Shown piece by piece: positions 16,943 through 25,264 of a stretch of 64,000 nt of DNA. Under the pieces are notes generated by a model that saw only the letters and a list, made by a program, of their open reading frames with translations, had not been told where the DNA came from and made no database searches. Made by a program: the position numbers and the translations under genes. Each line of letters opens with the position of its first letter. Position 1 is the first letter of the stretch. The stretch is from Clostridiales bacterium. GTDB taxonomy: Bacteria > Bacillota > Clostridia > Christensenellales > UBA1242. The stretch lies in the NCBI GenBank assembly GCA_015055605.1, contig SVHV01000001.1:129026-193025 (forward strand). The letters run 5' to 3'.

Positions 16943-17036
16943 CATTTTAATAAACTTAAAATGTTTTTCCATTTTTCATTCTACCTATATACATATATTT
17001 AGGTAAAGGGGGTCCTAGTCAGACTCTCTTTTTTTT
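16942..17036 (+). ncRNA. Candidate small non-coding RNA (about 95 nt)
   Basis: Bounded by a strong promoter and a strong terminator, with no open reading frame of note inside. Three stems are visible: GCATTTTAA/TTAAAATGT (16942-16964), TACCTA/TAGGTA (16982-17005) and a 10-bp terminator stem (17005-17014 with 17022-17031, loop CTAGTCA) running into eight T residues. The following gene is on the other strand with its own terminator, so this is not its leader. It matches no RNA family that I recognise; 6S RNA is longer. The unpaired T/C-rich segment between stems 1 and 2 could be a base-pairing region. Confidence 0.6.
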
Positions 17037-17078
17037 GCTTTTTATAGAATGATGCTGGAGTAAAGTTTTGTGGGGAAT

Positions 17079-17108
17079 AAAAAAGAGGGGTGTGTTACCC
17101 CTCTTTTT
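17079..17108 (-). terminator. Intrinsic terminator of the minus-strand transporter
   Basis: Stem AAAAGAGGGGT with ACCCCTCTTTT. The gene's stop codon overlaps the loop/stem, and the transcript ends in a U run. Confidence 0.85.
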
Positions 17109-18348
17109 GTTGTGGTTTCCGTGTTCTTTGTGTTATTTCATTGTTTTGTAAGAAGTCAACAATATTTTTTCTAGTAGATTCTTCACCTGCAGGTATAATC
17201 ATTGAGGAACTAGCCATTGATATACCAATTGTAATAAATATAGCAACTAGACCTATAAATCCAAATGAATAACCAACAATATATGCTGCAATACATCCAG
17301 ATTCTCTCATGAATAATGCGTCATTAGAGCACGCCATTATTCTAGATTTTGTTAACATTCTGTCTAGTACAAATAGAGATAGGAATGGATAACTAAATCC
17401 GATAATGCCATATATTAGACAAATAACAATAAACATAGTGTCTACATTAACAAAAGGTAGGAATACAACGACTGCTGCCATAACTAGACATAGAATTGAA
17501 ACTAGTTTAGTTGTATCTTTCTTTTCATTGATTGCACTTGCAACATAGAATCCTATTGCATAGAATGAATTAAATATTGCGTTAATGATACCTGCTAGTG
17601 CAAATTCTCCTTTGCATAAGAACACATATAAACCAAAACTGGTTTGTAATAAATCCATAAATGCAAATGAGAAGTAGATTATGGCGTAGGTAAATAAGAT
17701 TTTTTTGGTAATTTTTTGTGTTGCTGTTTTTGTATTTTCTTTTCTTTTTAGAGTAATGATGGCATTTGATGTGGCATCTTTGTTAAAGGTCTTCTCATTT
17801 TTACATCTAATGTAGTATATAACTAGGGGTATTACACTGAGAGTATAGATGCCTAATGCTAGTATTAGAACTAGAGTTTTGTTAAAGTCTAGTAGTAAAC
17901 CTCCGACTATCATTGCAACAATAATTCCTGTTTGTTCAAATAGTCTAGTGATGCCTATTGACTTATCTGATTTTTGTGACTGTGATAGGGAAGAGTAGTT
18001 GAATATAATTTCCTTAGGGAGATAATTTAAAGCTGCATCAAGTGCAACGAAGATACATACTCCGATTACACCAATTATCAAATTTATATCAAGTATGAAT
18101 ATAAATACATTGTATAGGGTTATGGGCACTATTCTTAGTAGTAAGCATAGTTGAGGGTATTTTGATGTAATTCTTTTAAGTGAGATTGTAAAAATCAACC
18201 TTAGGGTATTAACGCAAACTAGATAGATGACAGCATATACCAGTTGTCCAGTTGCTTGAAGTATAATAAGTGAAACAAATGCACCAATTAGGTTATTGGC
18301 AAAATTTGAAATCATCTTATAATAATTTAAAAGTTTCAGTTGGTCCAT
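17095..18348 (-). CDS. MFS-like multi-pass membrane protein (paralog A of a divergent pair)
   Basis: A 417-residue protein with about 11-12 hydrophobic segments in a major-facilitator-like arrangement, including a charged central loop near residues 185-220. No substrate signature was recognised. It is clearly a paralog of the divergent gene at 18542: shared blocks include the N-terminus (MISNFANNLIGAF against MSNFSTKLVGGF), RIVPITLYN against RVIPIIIYE, LPKEIIFNY against IPKEALFAY, and a C-terminal cytoplasmic motif EESTRKNIVDFLQNNEI against EEKTRRILVDHIEDNEI. An AAGGTGAT ribosome site precedes the ATG. The pair shares a roughly 190-bp divergent promoter region. Confidence 0.72.
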   Translation of the reverse strand: MDQLKLLNYYKMISNFANNLIGAFVSLIILQATGQLVYAVIYLVCVNTLRLIFTISLKRITSKYPQLCLLLRIVPITLYNVFIFILDINLIIGVIGVCIFVALDAALNYLPKEIIFNYSSLSQSQKSDKSIGITRLFEQTGIIVAMIVGGLLLDFNKTLVLILALGIYTLSVIPLVIYYIRCKNEKTFNKDATSNAIITLKRKENTKTATQKITKKILFTYAIIYFSFAFMDLLQTSFGLYVFLCKGEFALAGIINAIFNSFYAIGFYVASAINEKKDTTKLVSILCLVMAAVVVFLPFVNVDTMFIVICLIYGIIGFSYPFLSLFVLDRMLTKSRIMACSNDALFMRESGCIAAYIVGYSFGFIGLVAIFITIGISMASSSMIIPAGEESTRKNIVDFLQNNEITQRTRKPQQKEG

Positions 18349-18541
18349 TATTAATCACCTTGTTTTATCTATAAGTCTTCGTAAAGACTATAAGTATATT
18401 ATTAACATTAATAATATATCATAGTAAAATTTTTTTTAAAAATGATTTTTAATCATTTTAAATTAATTCAAGAGTATTATTTTGAAAATAAATTGTTGTG
18501 TGTTAAAATATTCTAAAATAAACAAAATGCATGGAATAAAT

Positions 18542-19789
18542 ATGGAAAGAGCTCTTACAACATTTAACAGATTTATGTCAAATTTCTCCACCAAGTTAGT
18601 TGGTGGTTTTGTTCCTGTAATTGTTTACAATTATGTTGAAACTAATAAGATGCAGATGGCTCTTTTGACTCTAGCTATTCAGTATCTACTTAGTTTTATT
18701 TTAGACTTGATTTTAGAAAAACAGCTTATTCGTAAACCTCAGTTGTTTACATTCCTTAGAGTTATTCCGATTATAATTTATGAGATACTATTACTATTTG
18801 TTGGTGAGTATCCTGTGGCTTGTGTTCTAGGTATAGGTATAGCATTTTCTTGTAGTTATACATTTAAACATATTCCAAAAGAAGCCCTTTTTGCTTATGT
18901 TAATGCTCCTAGAGAGAGGGGAACTGGTAAGCATCTAGCTAAAACTAAATTGGTGGGTCAGATGGCTCTCATTATAGGAACAATACTAGGTGGTGTTGCT
19001 CTTGATTATTTGAATATGACAATATTAATAGTTATTTCTATTGCTTTGTATTTAGTGGGAGCGTTGCCATTAATTATATATCATATTTTACATAAGAAAG
19101 ATGAGAATAGAAATCAGGAATATTCAACATCTGAACATATTGCTCTAAAGACTCAGAGTAGAGATACAAAGAGGTCGAATGTTGCATCGAAGAAGATTGT
19201 TAGAGAGTATTGTTGGTTTTATTTCTTGCAAGAAAGTTATAATGCAATGTATATATTGTTGCCACTTCTTATGTTTACAATAACAGGTACATTTACAACT
19301 GCGGCTATTGCAAGTGCTTTGTTTGATGGTGTGTATGGAGTAGGTTGCTATTTCTTTGAGAAGCTAGATGCAAAGAGAGATTTGACTAATATGTCAATGT
19401 GTTTAGGAGTTCTTTTAGGTATAGGTGGTATTTCTTTGATATTTATAAAGAATATTATTGCTTTTTATCTAGTAGTTGCTGTAATGGCATTGTGTTATTC
19501 TCTAGTATTTTTCTTCTCATATCACAGAATGCTAATGAAGAGTAAGATAGTGGGTAGGAATATACACTGTGTTATTAATAAAATTAATATGTATTTTGTA
19601 TCAACGACAGTTATAGTGTCTTTTGGAATATTTTTACCTATATGGTCTTGTTTCTTGGTGGGTGGGGTAATGTCTGCTGCTGGTGGACTTGCTATTCCTT
19701 ATGTTGAAGAAAAGACTAGAAGGATACTGGTTGACCATATAGAGGACAATGAAATCAGAGAAGATTATAGTATCTTTAGTAGAAAATAA
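18542..19789 (+). CDS. MFS-like multi-pass membrane protein (paralog B of a divergent pair)
   Basis: A 415-residue, roughly 12-segment membrane protein paralogous to the product of 17095-18348. An upstream TTG (18482) extends the frame, but the ATG at 18542 is chosen because MERALTTFNRFMSNF then aligns with the paralog's N-terminus and a GGA site lies 6 nt upstream. The conserved C-terminal cytoplasmic tail motif is EEKTRRILVDHIEDNEI. A promoter TTGAAA-16-TAAAAT lies at 18482-18509. The substrate is unknown. Two diverged copies of equal topology could act as a heterodimer or serve different substrates; nothing in the sequence decides this. Confidence 0.72.
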   Translation: MERALTTFNRFMSNFSTKLVGGFVPVIVYNYVETNKMQMALLTLAIQYLLSFILDLILEKQLIRKPQLFTFLRVIPIIIYEILLLFVGEYPVACVLGIGIAFSCSYTFKHIPKEALFAYVNAPRERGTGKHLAKTKLVGQMALIIGTILGGVALDYLNMTILIVISIALYLVGALPLIIYHILHKKDENRNQEYSTSEHIALKTQSRDTKRSNVASKKIVREYCWFYFLQESYNAMYILLPLLMFTITGTFTTAAIASALFDGVYGVGCYFFEKLDAKRDLTNMSMCLGVLLGIGGISLIFIKNIIAFYLVVAVMALCYSLVFFFSYHRMLMKSKIVGRNIHCVINKINMYFVSTTVIVSFGIFLPIWSCFLVGGVMSAAGGLAIPYVEEKTRRILVDHIEDNEIREDYSIFSRK

Positions 19790-19794
19790 AAAAT

Positions 19795-19828
19795 AAAAAT
19801 CATCTAGTAAAATAGATGATTTTTTTAT
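19795..19828. terminator. Bidirectional terminator
   Basis: A 12-bp stem AAAAATCATCTA with TAGATGATTTTT lies between convergent genes, with T runs possible on both strands. Confidence 0.85.
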
Positions 19829-19846
19829 ATTTGCATAATATTAAAA

Positions 19847-20527
19847 TTATAGGTTATTTCTGGCAACAGTTAGTTCGTTACTCTCGATTTTTAGAAGTTG
19901 TGGGAAGTCTCTGATAACCGTCTTTAAGAAGATGCCAAAGTCATCTGGATTTCTAACAGACTCACATACAATATCTAGAGTTGGTTGAGAGAATTTGCTC
20001 TTTTTTGATACTTGTGAATATTCGCAGACATCAAATGACATAACCATCTTAAGACCGGTATTGTTTACAACTCTATAGCTATCTCTTTTCTTAAATACTT
20101 TGATTTGAGGTGAACATTGTTTTAGATATTCCTCAATGTTTACATTTAGTCCTGCAGGGAATACTCTATATATTGCCTCAGTAATTTCGTTATAGTATTT
20201 ATGAATTGTTTCATCTTTTTTGATGATTAACTTAAAGTAATTAGGCATATTCTTTAAGAATTCGATTCTTTTTACTTGTTCGCTATCGTATCTGATAATT
20301 AATTCTTTTGCAGAGCCATTGATGGTTACAGTGTAGATATTAATTCCTTTCTCAGCGAAGAAGAAGTCAGGTGTATCGAAATAAACCTTTTCGTTATAAG
20401 AAGAACCTAATGAGCCAACAGCGAAACTATTTAGAAGTTCACTTCTGATAATTGCAGGTCTATCATGTTTCATATTAGCTATTAGATATCTACCGTTTGC
20501 TAAATTTGTTACTTGAATTAGTTCCAT
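19847..20527 (-). CDS. Protein of unknown function, weakly CYTH-like
   Basis: A 226-residue soluble protein without signal peptide. The stretch KVYFDTPDFFFAEKGINIYTV followed by a basic strand (KELIIRYDSEQVKRIEF) recalls the CYTH/triphosphate tunnel fold, where a YFDTP strand precedes an R-rich strand. The diagnostic N-terminal ExExK motif is missing, so triphosphatase activity is doubtful. An AGAGGAAT site precedes the ATG. The promoter on the minus strand is TTGCCT-17-TATAAT. It is monocistronic. The resemblance is an impression from sequence only. Confidence 0.6.
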   Translation of the reverse strand: MELIQVTNLANGRYLIANMKHDRPAIIRSELLNSFAVGSLGSSYNEKVYFDTPDFFFAEKGINIYTVTINGSAKELIIRYDSEQVKRIEFLKNMPNYFKLIIKKDETIHKYYNEITEAIYRVFPAGLNVNIEEYLKQCSPQIKVFKKRDSYRVVNNTGLKMVMSFDVCEYSQVSKKSKFSQPTLDIVCESVRNPDDFGIFLKTVIRDFPQLLKIESNELTVARNNL

Positions 20528-20567
20528 ATTATTCCTCTTTATGTCTCCTTGTGGTAATTCTTATGTA

Positions 20568-20596
20568 ATTATATATTAGTTTGAGCATAAAGGCAA
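20568..20596 (-). promoter_or_regulatory. Promoter of the 19847-20527 gene
   Basis: On the minus strand: TTGCCT (20596-20591), a 17-bp spacer and TATAAT (20573-20568). The leader is about 35 nt. Confidence 0.72.
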
Positions 20597-20684
20597 ATTA
20601 TTTTACCTTTTTATGGTAAAATTTTAGGAATAATAATAGTATTTTATACTAGTATTATTTATTTTTATTTTTGGGTTTAATCTA

Positions 20685-20713
20685 TTGTAAATTAATCTTC
20701 AATTTGCTAAAAT
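20685..20713 (+). promoter_or_regulatory. Promoter of the lipoprotein-dnaB unit
   Basis: TTGTAA (20685-20690), a 17-bp spacer and TAAAAT (20708-20713). Transcription would begin near 20720, too close to the first ATG (20724) for a ribosome site, which supports the ATG at 20745 behind GAGGAAA. Confidence 0.7.
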
Positions 20714-20744
20714 ATATTGTAATATGATAAAAACGAGGAAATCT

Positions 20745-21665
20745 ATGAAGGCAAAAAAAATTATAACAACTATAGTTCTTCTACTAGTGGCAGTTTTTTC
20801 TTTGTGTGGCTGTGCTAGTATTCAGATGGTTAGGGCTATAGATGCTAATGGAACTATCATAGATAGAATGGTTATAGAACTAAATGAGTCTAAGATAAAC
20901 AAGGCTGGCAAGACCGTTGCTGAGGTTAAGTCGGTTATAAAAAATGATATTATCGCTTTTAGGCAGTATGTTAATGACTGGAAATCACAGTTTGCTATAG
21001 AGGATTTTCCAGAGTTGGCACTAAGTCTAGAAAACGGAATCCTTGTTAATGATACTGAGGTTGGAAACAAACTAACTATCGCTATTGAATTTAGTAACTG
21101 GACTATGTTTGGTTTGTTTTATGGGATAGTAAATCTCGAAGATGTTGAGTATCAAAAGGCTATGACAGATGTTGGACCATTTCTTAGTGCATTGCTCCTA
21201 AATCAATATGGTAATGAAGATATGGGTGTTTTCTTATATAAATATTCTCTAGTTAGAGATGAGGGTTTTGTTAAGAATCTTCAGGGATTAACTGGTGAGG
21301 AAGGTACGAGTTTTGCTACTTTATATGAAAAGTATAAGACTCTTACAAATAATTATTATGATATAGATGATTTGGATATTTCGCAGATTTTTGCATATCC
21401 TGATGAGAAATTGTATAGTAATGCTGATGAAACAGAGGTTACTGGTGGTCTCACTATGATGATGTGGGATTTAAGCAACAAGGCAGATGGTTTTAAGATG
21501 GAGATATATAAGTTAGGACCAAAAACTGCAGGTTGGTATATCTTAGCGTTAATCATATCTGCAGTAGCTGTAGTGATTATTGTGGCAAAATTTGGTGTAA
21601 ACTCTGCTAAAAACAAGGTGTCAGTCAAGATTACAAAAGAGGAAGTGGAGAAAGATGAGAAGTAG
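20745..21665 (+). CDS. Lipoprotein with C-terminal membrane anchor, unknown function
   Basis: About 306 residues. The N-terminus is a lipoprotein signal (basic MKAKK, hydrophobic run, lipobox LCGC). A second hydrophobic segment near the C-terminus (WYILALIISAVAVVIIVAKFG) and a charged cytoplasmic tail follow, so the extracellular domain would be held at both ends. No family was recognised. The start at 20745 is set by GAGGAAA; an in-frame ATG at 20724 lies too close to the predicted transcription start. The 3' end overlaps the next gene by 11 nt, implying coupling. Confidence 0.75.
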   Translation: MKAKKIITTIVLLLVAVFSLCGCASIQMVRAIDANGTIIDRMVIELNESKINKAGKTVAEVKSVIKNDIIAFRQYVNDWKSQFAIEDFPELALSLENGILVNDTEVGNKLTIAIEFSNWTMFGLFYGIVNLEDVEYQKAMTDVGPFLSALLLNQYGNEDMGVFLYKYSLVRDEGFVKNLQGLTGEEGTSFATLYEKYKTLTNNYYDIDDLDISQIFAYPDEKLYSNADETEVTGGLTMMMWDLSNKADGFKMEIYKLGPKTAGWYILALIISAVAVVIIVAKFGVNSAKNKVSVKITKEEVEKDEK

Positions 21666-22116
21666 ATATTTTTTTGATAAGAGAGATATGAAGAGGGGGT
21701 TTGCTAAATATGGCATTATCTTCTTAATCTCATTTATCCCTCTTGTACTATTTAATATTTTTGCATACAAGTATATAGGTATTAGGTGGTTGATTGTTTT
21801 ATTAGACTGTGTTCTTTTACTTTTATTTGTAGCTATAGGTAATAATATTGCTAGAAAAATATTTGAAAAGAAAGATGCAAGGCTCAATGCTAAAGTCAAA
21901 GCTAGAGAAGAGATGCAGAAGAGAAAAAGACAAATATTAGAAGATAGTTACAAAAAAATTAGAGAAGAAAAGAAAAAAGCCAAAGAGCAATCTAAAGATA
22001 GTAACGAAATTGTTGTTGAGGTAGATGAACAAGAAGGTATTGCTGATGGTGATACTGTAGATGAAAAACCAAAGAAGACAACAAAAGCTAAAACTAAAAA
22101 TCGTAAGGATAAGTAA
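21655..22116 (+). CDS. Two-pass membrane protein with basic coiled-coil tail, unknown function
   Basis: A 153-residue protein with two adjacent membrane segments (about residues 19-37 and 42-64) and then a long, highly charged helix (about 70-115, rich in K, R, E), an acidic patch and a lysine-rich end (KKTTKAKTKNRKDK). The soluble part should be cytoplasmic and could bind nucleic acid or a partner's acidic surface. It overlaps the lipoprotein gene by 11 nt and lies 8 bp before dnaB, so the three form an operon. A functional tie to replication is only suggested by position. Confidence 0.68.
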   Translation: MRSRYFFDKRDMKRGFAKYGIIFLISFIPLVLFNIFAYKYIGIRWLIVLLDCVLLLLFVAIGNNIARKIFEKKDARLNAKVKAREEMQKRKRQILEDSYKKIREEKKKAKEQSKDSNEIVVEVDEQEGIADGDTVDEKPKKTTKAKTKNRKDK

Positions 22117-22124
22117 TTTTAATT

Positions 22125-23708
22125 ATGAAAAAAACAGAAACTAAGCCAAAGAAAATTAATGATGCTAGAATTCTTCCTCATAGTATAGATGCTGAGCAAG
22201 GTGTTTTAGCGTGTGCACTTATTGACCAAGATGCTGCATTTAATATTATGTCTACTTTAAAAGAGACAGACTTTTATTCTCAAACTCATAAGATTATTTT
22301 TGAGGCTATGTATAGGGTATTTTTAAAGAATGCTCCTATTGATATCGTAACCCTTACAGAGAATCTTGAGAAGAATGATATGTTGGACAGTGTTGGTGGT
22401 GTTGAGTATATTACAACTCTAACTAACATAATTCCTAGTGCTAGTAATTATGCTCATTATATGGAGATAGTAAAGAATAATAGTGTACTTAGAGAATTAA
22501 TTTATGCAGGTCAAGATATTATTAATAAAGCCTATGAAGATGTGAAGAAAGAAGATGCGTTGTCTTATGCTGAGCAAAACATATTTGCTATAGGTGAGAA
22601 AGACTCTAGAGGTGGTTTCTCTCATATCAAAGAGGCAGTTGGTAACGCTATTCTGAATTTTCAAGAACTTCAAGATAACAAAGGTGTTATTAAGGGTATC
22701 CCTAGTGGTATCTATGGTATAGATAAGATTACTAATGGTTTCCAAAAGGGACAATTAATATTAATAGCTGCTAGACCGGGCTGTGGAAAGACTAGTTTGG
22801 GTATGAATATGATTAACCATGCTGCTGTCAAATGTGGTAAAAAGTGTGCAATATTTTCATTGGAAATGAGTAAAGAAGAAATTGCATCAAGGTCTATTTG
22901 TAGTTTGGCGTATGTTGACTCAGGTAAAGCACTAAAGGGAGATATGAATAATCAAGAGTGGAAAGCTGTGCTTGCTGCTAGTAAAAAACTTAGTGAAGCT
23001 AATCTATATATAGATGAAGGATTCTCAAAAGGACCTATGGATATCCTAGGTAAATGTAGAAAGTTAAAAAGAGAAAAGGGTCTAGACTGTATTATGATTG
23101 ACTACCTACAACTTATGCAGGGTGATGGTAGTATAGAGAATAGAACACAAGAGATTTCTACAATCACTAGAACACTTAAGATGGCGGCGAGAGAACTAGA
23201 AGTACCTATTTTATTATTGTCTCAGCTAAAGAGAGCTAGTGAAGACAGAAAAGACCATAGACCTATACTAAGCGACCTTAGAGAGTCTGGTTCTATCGAA
23301 CAAGACGCAGATATGGTATTATTTATTTACAGACCTGATATGTATAATGATGTGCCAGAGGCAGAGAAACTATCTGGAATTGCAGAAATTATTATTGCTA
23401 AGAACAGAGCAGGTAAGTGTGATACCATCAAGACTAAATGGGTGGGTAGTATTACTTCTTTCTTAAACTTAGAGAAAGATGCTAATGAAATGAGTTTAGT
23501 GGAGACATCTCCTCCACCAGAGCAAAAACCACAATCTAAGCCTGCTGAGAAAGAAAATAATGTTCAATCAGAGGAAAATTCTGTGGAGAGTGAGGCTAAG
23601 CCTTCGGTTGATACTCCTGTATATGACGAGCCATTACCAGAGCCTCCTCCTGAGATGGAAATGATGCCGCTAAGTGAGGCAGATGAGTTGCTAGATATAT
23701 TTGAATAA
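22125..23708 (+). CDS. dnaB: Replicative DNA helicase DnaB (DnaC in Bacillus) with C-terminal extension
   Basis: A 527-residue hexameric helicase of the replication fork. The N-terminal domain begins PHSIDAEQGVLACAL, the linker region follows, and the RecA-like motor has Walker A ARPGCGKTS near residue 220, Walker B CIMIDYLQLM, and the helicase motifs LLSQLKRASE and LRESGSIEQDADMVLF. The normal fold ends near residue 450; the last 70 or so residues form an acidic, proline-rich tail (PPPEQKPQSKPAEK through LPEPPPEMEMM) not usual for DnaB. Such a tail may be a docking site for a replisome partner, which is inference. A terminator follows. Confidence 0.96.
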   Translation: MKKTETKPKKINDARILPHSIDAEQGVLACALIDQDAAFNIMSTLKETDFYSQTHKIIFEAMYRVFLKNAPIDIVTLTENLEKNDMLDSVGGVEYITTLTNIIPSASNYAHYMEIVKNNSVLRELIYAGQDIINKAYEDVKKEDALSYAEQNIFAIGEKDSRGGFSHIKEAVGNAILNFQELQDNKGVIKGIPSGIYGIDKITNGFQKGQLILIAARPGCGKTSLGMNMINHAAVKCGKKCAIFSLEMSKEEIASRSICSLAYVDSGKALKGDMNNQEWKAVLAASKKLSEANLYIDEGFSKGPMDILGKCRKLKREKGLDCIMIDYLQLMQGDGSIENRTQEISTITRTLKMAARELEVPILLLSQLKRASEDRKDHRPILSDLRESGSIEQDADMVLFIYRPDMYNDVPEAEKLSGIAEIIIAKNRAGKCDTIKTKWVGSITSFLNLEKDANEMSLVETSPPPEQKPQSKPAEKENNVQSEENSVESEAKPSVDTPVYDEPLPEPPPEMEMMPLSEADELLDIFE

Positions 23709-23715
23709 AATGAAT

Positions 23716-23748
23716 AAAAGACTGACTGGTATGGTTGGTCTTTTTTTG
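23716..23748 (+). terminator. Intrinsic terminator after dnaB
   Basis: Stem AAAAGACTGAC with GTTGGTCTTTT (two wobble pairs) and a T run. Confidence 0.78.
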
Positions 23749-23843
23749 TATCTTTTTGTGGTATTATGCAATTATTAAAAAATAAAGTAATTTAGGAGAT
23801 TTATTTGTCAATACTGATTATATTTATTGATTGTTCTTGAGGG

Positions 23844-25190
23844 GTGTCTTTGAGAAAATATTTATATGGTTTTGGTGGGCTAAGTTATAGTGTAATTAGT
23901 CAAACTGTGGCTAATTTTTTTATGTTTTTTGCTACATCTGTTTTGGATATTAGTGGAACTATTGTTGGTATTGCTATAGCTATAAGTACGATTTGGGACG
24001 GCATTAGTGATACTATTGTGGGATATATTAGTGATAATCATAGTTTGGGTGTGTTGGGTAAACGAAATGGATATATGTTAATTGCAACAATAGGAATGTC
24101 GATATCTAATGTAATTCTTTGGTGTGTTCCTACAGATATTGATGTTGGGCTGAAATTTGCATGGATTCTTCTTGCTTTACTTGTTTTAGAGACTTTTAAT
24201 ACAATGTTTTCTACTCCATACATGGCTTTGGGTAACGAGATAGTGGTAAGTGATAATGAAAGGACTAGTGTTGGTGCTATCAATACGGTTTTTTATCTAA
24301 TAGGAATGATTGTGCCTAGTATACTCATGATGATATTTTTGCCTAATACAACTGAATATCCTATAGGGCAACTAAATCCAAAAGGTTATGTAAGTATTGC
24401 TATTGTGAGTAGTGTTATTTGTTTAGTTTGTGGGTTAATCTCTTCACTATTTACTCTGAAAAAATCAAAGTTTGAGAGAGTGAAACTTACATGTAATAAA
24501 TTTAGTATTTCGGGGTTATGGGGAAATTTTTTAACAGCATTTAAAGATACTCGTGTTTCAAAAATAATATGGGGATATGTTTTGACAAGTGTAGCGACCG
24601 TAATACTGTGTAGTGTGGGCTTACATTTTTTTACTTATTCGTTTTTTTATGAAAGTGGGCAGATAACAAGTTTGTTATTAACTCTTATTTTTGGAACAAT
24701 TATTAGCCAGCCTCTGTGGGTGTCATTGTCAAAAAAGAGCAGTAAAAAAACTTCTCTGATTGTAGGCATTATTATAACTATTTTATCAGTCTTTGCTGTG
24801 ATTTTTATTTATATTTTTAGGATAGAACTTTACGAAATTAGTTTTTATTTAATGATGGTTGCTATTCTATTTTGTGGGCTGGGAAGTGGTTCGTTGTATA
24901 CTTTGCCAACGGCACTTTATGGTGATGCTATCATGAAAATTAGTAAAAATGGTGATATGAATGCAACATATTCTTCAACAATGACTTTTGCTGGTAATAT
25001 GGCCAGTTCCATTGCACAATTGGTGATTGGAGTTATGTTAGATGTGATAGGTTTTGACGGGACTTCTGATGTACAAAGTTTGTTTGTTCAGACGGGGCTA
25101 GCCATTATATTGTTTGTAGGAATAGAATTTGCTTTGATATCAGCATGTTTGATTTTCTCAAAACACAAAGAAAAAATAATTAATATTTAA
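23844..25190 (+). CDS. GPH-type sodium/sugar symporter-like transporter
   Basis: A 448-residue protein with about 12 membrane segments. The N-terminal half resembles the glycoside-pentoside-hexuronide cation symporters (MelB family): YGFGGLSYSVISQ, a DGISDTIVGYISDN segment in helix 2 with conserved aspartates, and the loop LGKRNGYML. These carry sugars with sodium or protons; the substrate is not predictable. The start is GTG (23844) or, better matched to the GAGGGG site, TTG six bases downstream (23850); no ATG fits. There are no sugar-metabolism genes beside it. It is monocistronic between the dnaB terminator and the alaS promoter. Confidence 0.8.
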   Translation: MSLRKYLYGFGGLSYSVISQTVANFFMFFATSVLDISGTIVGIAIAISTIWDGISDTIVGYISDNHSLGVLGKRNGYMLIATIGMSISNVILWCVPTDIDVGLKFAWILLALLVLETFNTMFSTPYMALGNEIVVSDNERTSVGAINTVFYLIGMIVPSILMMIFLPNTTEYPIGQLNPKGYVSIAIVSSVICLVCGLISSLFTLKKSKFERVKLTCNKFSISGLWGNFLTAFKDTRVSKIIWGYVLTSVATVILCSVGLHFFTYSFFYESGQITSLLLTLIFGTIISQPLWVSLSKKSSKKTSLIVGIIITILSVFAVIFIYIFRIELYEISFYLMMVAILFCGLGSGSLYTLPTALYGDAIMKISKNGDMNATYSSTMTFAGNMASSIAQLVIGVMLDVIGFDGTSDVQSLFVQTGLAIILFVGIEFALISACLIFSKHKEKIINI

Positions 25191-25199
25191 GTAACATAG

Positions 25200-25228
25200 T
25201 TGATAAAATCTATTAATTATGGTAATAT
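25200..25228 (+). promoter_or_regulatory. alaS promoter
   Basis: TTGATA (25200-25205), a 17-bp spacer and TAATAT (25223-25228). An 8-bp inverted repeat (TAACATAG at 25192-25199, CTATGTTA at 25232-25239) brackets it and could be an operator. Confidence 0.65.
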
Positions 25229-25264
25229 ACTCTATGTTAAATAAATATGTACGAAGGTAAAATT

